Source: Alphaproteobacteria bacterium (GTDB lineage Bacteria; Pseudomonadota; Alphaproteobacteria; UBA2136; UBA6156). From it: a DNA stretch of 5,612 nucleotides. Location of the stretch: NCBI GenBank assembly GCA_020249005.1, contig JADCGN010000117.1, positions 1-5,612 of the forward strand. Direction: 5' to 3'. The translations under genes and the position numbers were made by a program. Within the stretch, counting starts at the first letter, position 1, and every line of letters begins with the position of its first letter. The notes beneath the pieces were generated by a model. The model ran no database searches. It was not told the DNA's origin and was given only the letters and a program-made list of their open reading frames with translations. Of this stretch, positions 1 to 4,887 are shown one piece after another.

Positions 1-81
1 CCCTTCAGCGTGCCGACCGAAGATGGCGGCGGAGCCCCCGGAGCCATGGAAAACCTGTTGCGTAGTTTTGGGATTTTTTAA
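1..81 (+). CDS. 3' end of an unidentified upstream gene (partial)
   Basis: Frame 1 is open from the first base of the window to a TAA at 79-81 and encodes the last 26 residues of a protein ending in ENLLRSFGIF. The segment is Gly/Pro-rich and then turns into a short amphipathic end, which looks like a plausible C-terminal tail. The strongest support is position: its stop lies one base before the mazG-like ATG at 83 (TAAgATG), the same tight junction seen between the acetyltransferase gene and prfB. I do not recognise the family from 26 residues. In many alphaproteobacteria, as I recall, mrcA (penicillin-binding protein 1A) lies upstream of prfB, but nothing here confirms that identity. The other two forward frames are less convincing: one gives a Cys/Trp/Pro-rich extension of the next gene, the other stops at 61-63. 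Confidence 0.5.
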   Translation, partial: PFSVPTEDGGGAPGAMENLLRSFGIF

Positions 82-82
82 G

Positions 83-436
83 ATGGCAAAACCCCTCACC
101 CTGCAGACCTACCAGGCCGCCGTGGATGCCTGGATTCAGGAGATTGGTGTGCGATATTTTGACCCGCTCACCAACCTGGGCGTGCTGATGGAAGAAGCCG
201 GCGAAGTGGCGCGGCTCATCATCCGCACCGATGGCGAACAGAGCTTCAAAAAAGGCCACAAACCCGTCGACCTTCAAGAAGCCTTGGCCGATGAGTTGGC
301 GGATGTGTTGTTCTGCATTACCTGTCTGGCGAACCAGAAGGGCATCGACCTGACCGCCGCGCTGCAGAAAAACCTGGCGAAAAAGACCGGACGTGATAAG
401 GAACGCCACGCCAACAACCAGAAGTTAACCGCCTAA
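83..436 (+). CDS. MazG-type nucleotide pyrophosphohydrolase, 117 aa
   Basis: This is a small all-alpha NTP pyrophosphohydrolase of the MazG-like superfamily, expected in the cytosol to hydrolyse non-canonical or excess (d)NTPs to the monophosphate and pyrophosphate. The metal-binding pattern EExxE followed by ExxD is visible as E37-E38-x-x-E41 and E71-x-x-D74. The GVRYFDPLTN stretch (22-31) and the basic end KKTGRDKERH (100-109) are family hallmarks. The length suits a single-domain member; the two-domain E. coli MazG is about twice as long. I chose ATG 83 over the in-frame ATG at 23 because the extra 20 residues are Pro/Cys/Trp-rich and unlike the family, and because 83 follows the upstream stop by one base. 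There is no clear Shine-Dalgarno, so translation may be coupled to the upstream gene. The exact substrate cannot be read from the sequence. As I recall, the overall sequence resembles homologues common in Bacteroidetes, which could mean transfer. Confidence 0.88.
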   Translation: MAKPLTLQTYQAAVDAWIQEIGVRYFDPLTNLGVLMEEAGEVARLIIRTDGEQSFKKGHKPVDLQEALADELADVLFCITCLANQKGIDLTAALQKNLAKKTGRDKERHANNQKLTA

Positions 437-439
437 ATT

Positions 440-898
440 ATGACACCAGTTTACAGTCTTCGCCTCTTCACGGCGGCCGACCGTGACTTTTGGTTTACGC
501 TCCACCATGAGGCCTACCGCCCGCGCGTGGAGCCCATCTGGGGCTGGGATCCCGTGGTTCAGGCACAGTTTGCCAACGCTGAACTGGAAAAGATTTACAG
601 TGGTCAATTCATTGTGCTGGTTGATAATTTGCCTGCTGGCTATCTTTCCTATGATTGGCAGGAAGCGCAGAGTCGACTGTATCTTTCGAACCTGATCCTT
701 GTACCCACCCTGCGTGGTCAGGGCATCGGACGGTCCATCATTCAAGACCTCATGGCGGTTGCCAAACGGTTCAATAAGCCCATGCGTCTGCGCACCTTTG
801 AAAACAATCCCGCCAAAAAACTGTATGAACGCCTAGGGTTTGTGGTGTATGAGCACAACCACAACGATCATCACTATTATCTGGAGTGGAAGCCTTAG
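440..898 (+). CDS. GNAT-family N-acetyltransferase, 152 aa
   Basis: This is a single-domain GCN5-related acetyltransferase that would transfer an acetyl group from acetyl-CoA to an amine of unknown identity. The acetyl-CoA pyrophosphate-binding motif A is visible as LRGQGIG at residues 91-97, after the beta-4 strand LSNLILVP (82-89). Motif B is seen as ENNPAKKLYERLGF (121-134), whose Tyr129 is at the usual position of the general acid. The C-terminal strand contains the His-rich HNHNDHHYYLEW stretch (139-150). The full length is typical. It starts 3 bases after the mazG-like stop and ends 1 base before the prfB ATG, so it sits inside the same operon. No good Shine-Dalgarno precedes it. Two 60-base lines of this gene counted 25 and 27 G+C, against 39 in a prfB line, so it may be of foreign origin. 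It could modify a protein N-terminus, an amino acid or an antibiotic; RimI identity is not supported. Confidence 0.9.
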   Translation: MTPVYSLRLFTAADRDFWFTLHHEAYRPRVEPIWGWDPVVQAQFANAELEKIYSGQFIVLVDNLPAGYLSYDWQEAQSRLYLSNLILVPTLRGQGIGRSIIQDLMAVAKRFNKPMRLRTFENNPAKKLYERLGFVVYEHNHNDHHYYLEWKP

Positions 899-899
899 G

Positions 900-2004
900 A
901 TGCGCGCCGAAACCCTTGCCCTCATCAGCCAAATCGAGCAGGCGCTCAGCCTGCTCGGGAGGAGTCTTTGACCTCCCTCGTGCGCGGGAACGCCTGCAGG
1001 CGCTGGCTGCACAAACCCTGGCGCCCACCTTCTGGAACGATGCCCAAGCCGCCCGCCCGGTGGTGAAGGAAAAAGCGGCGTTGGAAGCCAGGCTTAACCA
1101 ATACGACACCATCGCCGGACAGCTGAGCGACGCTAAAACGCTCTTAGAGCTTGGTGAAGCGGAAGGCGATACCGCCAGCGTCACCGAGGCTGAGGCCCAA
1201 CTTGCCGCCCTGCTTCCCCAAGCGCAAAAGCTGGAAATCCAATGTTTGCTGGGCGGCGAGTTGGATGATGCCGCTTGCTATATTGAAATCCACGCCGGGG
1301 CAGGCGGCACGGAAAGCTGCGACTGGGCCGCGATGTTGGCCCGGATGTACCGCCGTTGGGCCGAACGCAGCGGGTTTAAAGTCACGCTGCTCGATGAAAC
1401 CCCCGGCGACCAAGTGGGGCTGAAGGCCACCACGCTCAAGTTTGAAGGCCCGTTCGCCTACGGGCTCACCAAGACCGAAAGCGGCGTGCACCGGCTGGTG
1501 CGGATTTCCCCGTTCGACAGCAACGCCCGCCGCCACACCAGCTTTGCCAGCGTGTTCGTTTACCCCGAGGTGGATGAGACGATTGAAATTGACTTGGACA
1601 TGAGCCAGGTACGGGTGGATACCTACCGCAGCAGCGGCGCGGGCGGGCAACACGTGAACAAAACCGACAGCGCGATCCGCCTGACCCACCTGCCCACCAA
1701 CACCGTGGTGGCTTGCCAGCAGGACAGAAGCCAACACCGCAACCGCGAAATCGCGATTCAGCTGCTGAAAGCCAAATTGTACGAGCTGGAACTGCAAAAG
1801 CAGCAGGAAGAAAAGAACAAGCTGGAAGCCACCAAAACCGAGATCGGTTGGGGGCATCAAATCCGTAGTTACGTGCTGCAGCCCTACCAAATGGTGAAGG
1901 ACCTACGCACGGGCGTGGAAACCAGCAACACCGTGGCCGTGCTGGATGGCGACCTCGACGACTTCATCCGCGCCGCGCTGGCAGCCCGAGTGGGCACCGG
2001 ATAA
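900..2004 (+). CDS. prfB: Peptide chain release factor 2 (RF2), expressed by programmed +1 frameshift
   Basis: RF2 recognises UGA and UAA stop codons in the ribosomal A site and triggers peptide release. The coding sequence is join(900..968, 970..2004): 23 codons beginning MRAETLALISQ, an in-frame TGA at 969-971, then the +1 frame from GAC (970-972) to TAA at 2002-2004. The product is 367 residues; E. coli RF2 has 365. The stop-recognising tripeptide SPF is at 203-205 and the catalytic GGQ at 248-250 within SGAGGQHVN, each two positions from the E. coli numbering. The N-terminal helical domain covers about residues 1-110 and the C-terminal end shows GWGHQIRSYVLQPYQMVKD. An open frame beginning at ATG 886 overlaps the acetyltransferase gene and reads the wrong frame before 969, so it is not the true start. 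ATG 900 follows the previous stop by one base. Low RF2 favours the shift and so makes more RF2, the known autoregulation. Confidence 0.96.
957..972 (+). promoter_or_regulatory. prfB programmed +1 frameshift signal
   Basis: The site reads GGG AGG AGT CTT TGA C in the initiating frame. It has the three known elements of the bacterial prfB recoding site: an internal Shine-Dalgarno (GGAGG, 958-962) ending 3 bases before the slippery CTT (966-968), then the poorly terminated TGA followed by C (969-972). In E. coli the corresponding string is AGG GGG TAT CTT TGA C, so spacing and slip codon are conserved. The peptidyl-tRNA-Leu on CUU re-pairs with UUU and base 969 is skipped. Confidence 0.95.
957..977 (+). 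repeat. Inverted repeat bracketing the prfB frameshift site
   Basis: GGGAGG (957-962) and CCTCCC (972-977) are perfect reverse complements separated by the 9 bases AGTCTTTGA, which hold the slip codon and the TGA. In mRNA this could form a 6-bp GC-rich hairpin that hides the internal Shine-Dalgarno when no ribosome is present. The right arm contains CCUCC, the anti-Shine-Dalgarno sequence itself. The repeat is read directly; any role is inference and it may be chance. Confidence 0.55.
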
Positions 2005-2030
2005 CCACACTTTGGTTGGGGTTGAGCGAC

Positions 2031-2056
2031 GGGCCCAAAAGGCCTAAAGAGGGCCC
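2031..2056 (+). repeat. Palindromic repeat in the nfuA leader, abutting its start codon
   Basis: In the 52-base prfB-nfuA gap, GGGCCC occurs at 2031-2036 and again at 2051-2056, directly against the nfuA ATG, with a third palindrome AGGCCT at 2040-2045 between them. The two GGGCCC copies can pair as a 6-bp stem with a 14-base loop. The right arm overlaps the only Shine-Dalgarno-like string, AGAGGG (2048-2053), which is itself only 3 bases from the ATG. A translational control element is possible. There is no T-tract, so an intrinsic terminator is unlikely. Confidence 0.45.
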
Positions 2057-2629
2057 ATGGACGAAGAGCTCACCATCCGCACCGAGAAAACCCCCAACCC
2101 GCAGTCGTTGAAGTACAACGTCGGGCGGTTGCTCATCCCCGGCGGCTCGGCCAATTTCCCCACGCCTGAAAGCGCCGAAGCCCGTAGCCCGCTGGCGCGC
2201 CGCCTGTTCCGCGCCAAGGGTGTGGTCGGGGTGTTCATCGGCAGCGATTTCTTCACCATCACCCGCCAAGAGGGGCTCAGCTGGAACGAGATCAACGAAG
2301 CGCTGGTGCCGGTGTTGGAAGATTTTTTCAAGAGCGGCGACCCGGTGCTGCAAGGCAAGGCGCCTGCCGCCGCGCCCATGTTGGGTGATGTCAGCGCCGA
2401 CCCGGCCTTGCTCGCCAAGATTGAAGAGCTGATCGACAGCAAGGTGCGTCCTGCGGTGGCGCAAGATGGCGGCGACATCGTGTTCCGCGGCTTTGAAAAC
2501 GGCACCGTATTTCTGGAAATGCACGGCGCGTGCAGCAGCTGCCCCTCCTCCACCGCCACGCTGAAAGCCGGGGTGGAAACCATGCTGCGCCAGCACGTGC
2601 CGGAAGTGCGGGAAGTTCAGGCGGTCTAA
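2057..2629 (+). CDS. nfuA: NfuA-type Fe-S cluster carrier (Nfu_N + NifU domains), 190 aa
   Basis: This protein is expected to carry a 4Fe-4S cluster in the cytosol and deliver it to apo-enzymes as a late-acting factor of Fe-S biogenesis. The N-terminal Nfu_N domain spans about residues 7-95 and opens with the family signature TEKTPNPQSLKY (9-20). The C-terminal NifU-like domain spans about 115-190, with QDGGDIVF (136-143) and the cluster-binding CSSC motif (C159 and C162). Two such CxxC motifs from a dimer would hold one cluster. The domain order matches the alphaproteobacterial and mitochondrial NFU1 form; E. coli NfuA has a different, A-type-like N-domain. The ATG at 2057 places the Nfu_N signature at the expected distance from the start. 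It lies on the same strand 52 bases after prfB and could be read through from it or have its own control. It ends 5 bases from the pyrG stop on the other strand. Confidence 0.92.
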   Translation: MDEELTIRTEKTPNPQSLKYNVGRLLIPGGSANFPTPESAEARSPLARRLFRAKGVVGVFIGSDFFTITRQEGLSWNEINEALVPVLEDFFKSGDPVLQGKAPAAAPMLGDVSADPALLAKIEELIDSKVRPAVAQDGGDIVFRGFENGTVFLEMHGACSSCPSSTATLKAGVETMLRQHVPEVREVQAV

Positions 2630-2643
2630 CGCGCTTAACGCGT
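2629..2643. repeat. Small inverted repeat across the convergent nfuA/pyrG ends
   Basis: ACGCG (2629-2633) and CGCGT (2639-2643) are reverse complements around CTTAA, spanning the last base of the nfuA stop and the pyrG stop (2637-2635). Only 5 bases separate the two stop codons, so any terminator must overlap coding sequence. The stem is short and has no T-tract on either side, so intrinsic termination here is doubtful. ACGCG also recurs a third time at 2648-2652 or nearby in the pyrG 3' end. Confidence 0.3.
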
Positions 2644-4380
2644 CAACGCGGCCGCCACAAAGGCCGCAAACAACGGGCTGGGCTTCAGCGGCGTGCTCTG
2701 GAACTCGGGGTGGTATTGCACGGCAATGAAGAACGGGTGGGCGGCCTGGGGCAACTCAATGATTTCGCACAGTTGCTTGTTTTCCGGCGAGAGGCCACTG
2801 AACACCAAGCCCGCCTGTTCCAAGGCCTCCCGGTAACGCGGGTTGAACTCGTAGCGGTGGCGGTGGCGCTCAGCAATGTTTTCCGTGCCGTAAATCGTGG
2901 CCGCCAAGCTGCCCGGGGCCAGCTTGGCCGGGTAGGCGCCCAGGCGCATCGTGCCGCCCAGGTTGCCGCCCTCTTCCCGTGTCATCAGCTGGCCATCCGG
3001 CGTTTGCCATTCGGTCATTTGGCAAATCACCGGGTGCTGGGGGTTGCCTTTTTCGGCCGTAAACTCGGTGCTGTCGGCCCCAGGTAACCCCACCACGCTC
3101 CGGGCGTATTCGGCAATCGCCATTTGTAGGCCTAAGCAAATCCCCAAGAAGGGGACTTTATTTTCCCGCGCCCAGCGGATCGCGCGGATTTTTCCCTCCG
3201 TCCCACGCGCACCGAAGCCACCCGGAATCAGCACCGCTGCCGCCTCGCCCAGTTGGGCCGCCAGCTCGGCGTCACTCACCTGCTCCAGCGCTTCACTGTC
3301 CACAAACACAATCTGCACCTTTGCGTCATGGGCAAACCCGCCGTGCAGCAGGGCTTCATTGAGGCTCTTGTAGGCGTCGCCCAGTTGCACGTATTTGCCG
3401 ACCACCGCAATCTTGACGGTGCGCGGCGGGGTGCGGGAAAGGTCGGCGATCCGCTGCCAACCCGCCAGGTCGGGCTTAGGGGCACTCAGCCCAAAGTGGT
3501 CAAGCACCGCCTCATCCAACCCCGCCGCATGCAGGGTCACCGGCACGCGGTAGATGCTGTCGCTATCCGGGCAGTTCACCACATGCGCGGGCTCCAGCCC
3601 GGCAAAGAGCGCAATCTTATCCAGCTCGGCGCGCCCAACCTCCACTTCGCTGCGCACCACCACCACATCGGCCTGAATGCCGAAGTGCAGCAAATCCTTA
3701 ATCGCGTTCTGGCTGGGCTTGGTTTTAATCTCACCCACGGCCTTCAAATACGGCGCATAGGTCAGGTGCAGGTAGCAGGCATCGTTGCGGCACACCTTAC
3801 CGCGGTTGCCGCGCAAGCCTTGGCCGTATTGCCGAATCGCCTCGATGAAGGCCATGCTTTCAATGTCGCCCACCGTACCGCCAACTTCCACCAGGGCAAA
3901 ATCGGCCAGGCCATCCAGCTTGGCGATGTGGGCCTTGATGGCGTTGGTGACATGCGGCACCACCTGCACGGTTTTGCCCAGCAGTTCGCCCTTACGTTCG
4001 GCCTGCAGCAGGTTCCAGTACACTTGCCCAGCGGTCAGGTTGGAAAGTTTGCTGGTCGGCACCCCGGTAAAGCGCTCGTAGTGGCCGAGATCCAAATCGG
4101 TTTCCGCGCCGTCAGCGGTCACATACACCTCGCCGTGCTGAAAGGGCGACATGGTGCCCGGGTCCACGTTCAGGTAAGGGTCGAGTTTCTGCTGCACCAC
4201 GCTGAAGCCGCGGGCTTGCAACACGGCGGCCAAGGCACTGGCGGTTAGCCCTTTGCCGAGCGAGCTCATGACTCCACCCGTCACAAAAATGAAGCGGGTG
4301 TGCCGCGGCGGGGTGTTGGTTGGGGAGTCGTTGGTGGGTTGGGGGCTGGCCGGTTTTTTTAAATTCGGAATGACCAGCAT
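2635..4380 (-). CDS. pyrG: CTP synthase (glutamine-hydrolysing), 581 aa
   Basis: CTP synthase makes CTP from UTP, ATP and glutamine, the last step of pyrimidine nucleotide synthesis, in the cytosol. The N-terminal synthetase domain (about 28-300) shows the ATP loop GGVMSSLGKG (35-44, Lys43), EVGGTVGDIES (165-175) and KTKPSQ (220-225 region). The C-terminal class I glutaminase domain (about 320-581) has the oxyanion loop GGFGARGTEG (387-396), the nucleophile Cys415 in GICLGLQ, and His557/Glu559 in YHPEF. All catalytic residues are present. ATG 4380 is chosen because AAGGG lies 7 bases upstream and secG ends 4 bases before; a GTG at 4416 would overlap secG and lacks support. Even so, the protein has about 25 more N-terminal residues than E. 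coli PyrG, rich in Pro/Asn/Thr, and an extra ~7 residues around 187-200 containing Cys197 and Cys202. It is probably cotranscribed with secG. Confidence 0.97.
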   Translation of the reverse strand: MLVIPNLKKPASPQPTNDSPTNTPPRHTRFIFVTGGVMSSLGKGLTASALAAVLQARGFSVVQQKLDPYLNVDPGTMSPFQHGEVYVTADGAETDLDLGHYERFTGVPTSKLSNLTAGQVYWNLLQAERKGELLGKTVQVVPHVTNAIKAHIAKLDGLADFALVEVGGTVGDIESMAFIEAIRQYGQGLRGNRGKVCRNDACYLHLTYAPYLKAVGEIKTKPSQNAIKDLLHFGIQADVVVVRSEVEVGRAELDKIALFAGLEPAHVVNCPDSDSIYRVPVTLHAAGLDEAVLDHFGLSAPKPDLAGWQRIADLSRTPPRTVKIAVVGKYVQLGDAYKSLNEALLHGGFAHDAKVQIVFVDSEALEQVSDAELAAQLGEAAAVLIPGGFGARGTEGKIRAIRWARENKVPFLGICLGLQMAIAEYARSVVGLPGADSTEFTAEKGNPQHPVICQMTEWQTPDGQLMTREEGGNLGGTMRLGAYPAKLAPGSLAATIYGTENIAERHRHRYEFNPRYREALEQAGLVFSGLSPENKQLCEIIELPQAAHPFFIAVQYHPEFQSTPLKPSPLFAAFVAAALTR

Positions 4381-4384
4381 CGCC

Positions 4385-4786
4385 CTACCCTTGTGTTGCG
4401 GAAACCAACGTCGCACTTGGGGCCACTGGGGCGGCCGGGCTCACCATGGCCGGTAATGGCACACTTGGCGTAATGGCCGTGCCCGGCAGCATCGCCGGTT
4501 GCAAGGCGGCGGGGGCGGGCAAGGCCGCGTCGGCCATCACCGAGTCATTCGCGCCGTGTTCCTTACCACCGCCCTTGGCCACCACCGCCAGCATCAGGCT
4601 CAACACCATGAAAGCGGCCGCCAAATAGGCGGTTGGGCGGGCCAACGGGTTGCGTACCACGGTTTGCGTGGTGCCACCGGCGCCGCCGAACATGCCGCCC
4701 GCGGCCGGGTCGGTTTTCTGGAGCAGAATGAGGATGACCAAGGCCACCGCCACACAGGTGTTCAGAATCAGAAGAATATTCAACAT
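4385..4786 (-). CDS. secG: Preprotein translocase subunit SecG, 133 aa
   Basis: SecG is the small inner-membrane subunit of the SecYEG channel and assists SecA-driven protein export. Two membrane segments are visible: residues 2-22 (LNILLILNTCVAVALVILIL) and about 52-70. They are joined by the typical Gly-rich loop GGMFGGAGG (30-38) after LLQKTDP. After the second helix comes KGGGKEHG and then a roughly 50-residue Ala/Pro-rich tail of low complexity (about 85-130); E. coli SecG (110 aa) also has a soft C-terminal tail. I chose ATG 4786 because the first membrane helix begins right there. An in-frame ATG at 4873 would add 29 residues with no family resemblance and consume the divergent intergenic region. 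No Shine-Dalgarno precedes it. The stop is 4 bases before pyrG, giving a secG-pyrG operon, an arrangement I recall as common in alphaproteobacteria. Confidence 0.93.
   Translation of the reverse strand: MLNILLILNTCVAVALVILILLQKTDPAAGGMFGGAGGTTQTVVRNPLARPTAYLAAAFMVLSLMLAVVAKGGGKEHGANDSVMADAALPAPAALQPAMLPGTAITPSVPLPAMVSPAAPVAPSATLVSATQG
4388..4392 (-). promoter_or_regulatory. pyrG ribosome binding site
   Basis: On the minus strand AAGGG ends 7 bases before ATG 4380 and overlaps the last codons of secG, just ahead of its TAG. This is the best-placed Shine-Dalgarno of the annotated starts in the window. It decides for ATG 4380 over the upstream in-frame GTG at 4416, and it fits translational coupling of pyrG to secG. 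Confidence 0.65.
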
Positions 4787-4811
4787 AAAGGCGCTTGTAG
4801 CAGCAGCCCGC

Positions 4812-4839
4812 CTTGGGGGCAAGAGCCCTGCCACCCAAG
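4812..4839. repeat. Inverted repeat in the secG/ppiD-like intergenic region
   Basis: CTTGGG-GGCA (4812-4821) pairs with TGCC-A-CCCAAG (4830-4839), giving a 10-bp stem with one bulged base and a 7-base loop (AGAGCCC or its complement). It overlaps the proposed secG -35 box. It could be an operator for a dimeric regulator or an RNA hairpin if transcription starts upstream of it. No T-tract follows on either strand. Confidence 0.45.
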
Positions 4840-4853
4840 CAGGCGCCCAAACT

Positions 4854-4877
4854 TGCCATTCCGCTTGGCCCATGGCA
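4854..4877. repeat. Second inverted repeat upstream of the PpiD-like gene
   Basis: TGCCAT (4854-4859) and ATGGCA (4872-4877) are perfect reverse complements with 12 bases between. The left arm overlaps the candidate -35 box and the right arm runs into the candidate -10 box for the + strand gene. At 6 bp it may be chance. Confidence 0.3.
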
Positions 4878-4887
4878 CAACACGCGC

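Larger units (their letters stand above)
4787..4887. promoter_or_regulatory. Divergent promoter region between secG and the PpiD-like gene
   Basis: These 101 bases must hold the promoters for both directions. For secG (minus strand) a weak sigma-70-like pair can be drawn: TTGCCC (4822-4817) and TACAAG (4799-4794), each 4/6 to consensus with 17 bases between. That would start transcription within a few bases of ATG 4786, so the message would be almost leaderless. For the + strand, TTGCCA (4853-4858, 5/6) stands 17 bases from CACAAC (4876-4881, only 3/6). Both calls are weak. Neither gene has a visible Shine-Dalgarno, which agrees with short or absent leaders. Confidence 0.35.

Noticed and set aside
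64..80. T-rich run as an intrinsic terminator before the mazG-like gene
   Set aside because: Only a weak AAAAC/GTTTT pairing precedes it, and the run is coding sequence of the upstream fragment one base before the next start.
23..82. mazG-like gene starting at ATG 23
   Set aside because: It adds a Pro/Cys/Trp-rich stretch foreign to the family and overlaps the likely end of the upstream gene; ATG 83 fits both.
83..898. MazG plus GNAT as a toxin-antitoxin or defence module
   Set aside because: The Mg-dependent MazG fold and a GNAT side by side are suggestive, but no toxin-type DUF1778/RHH antitoxin partner or MazEF is present, and both genes are coupled to prfB in a housekeeping operon.
886..969. 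prfB starting at ATG 886 as one uninterrupted frame
   Set aside because: The 28 residues before Asp at 970 do not resemble RF2 and overlap the acetyltransferase end; the 900 start plus frameshift gives a family-like N-terminus and the canonical recoding signal.
1144..1890. 248-codon open frame on the minus strand opposite prfB
   Set aside because: It is antisense to conserved RF2 sequence and has no recognisable domain.
1964..2596. Long minus-strand open frames opposite nfuA
   Set aside because: They are antisense to a complete NfuA with both domains; the translations are low-complexity and match no family I know.
3253..4248. 331-codon open frame on the + strand opposite pyrG
   Set aside because: It lies wholly antisense to an intact, motif-complete pyrG, and its His/Gln/Gly-rich translation is what reversed GC-rich coding sequence typically gives.
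4381..4416. pyrG starting at GTG 4416
   Set aside because: It overlaps the secG 3' end by 32 bases and has no SD, while ATG 4380 has AAGGG at 7 bases.
4787..4873. secG starting at ATG 4873
   Set aside because: The 29 extra residues are not SecG-like and would leave almost no room for divergent promoters.
4872..4887. ATG 4872 as the start of the PpiD-like gene
   Set aside because: It is out of frame with the membrane anchor and SurA-N-like sequence; the frame begins at 4888, 4891 or 4894.
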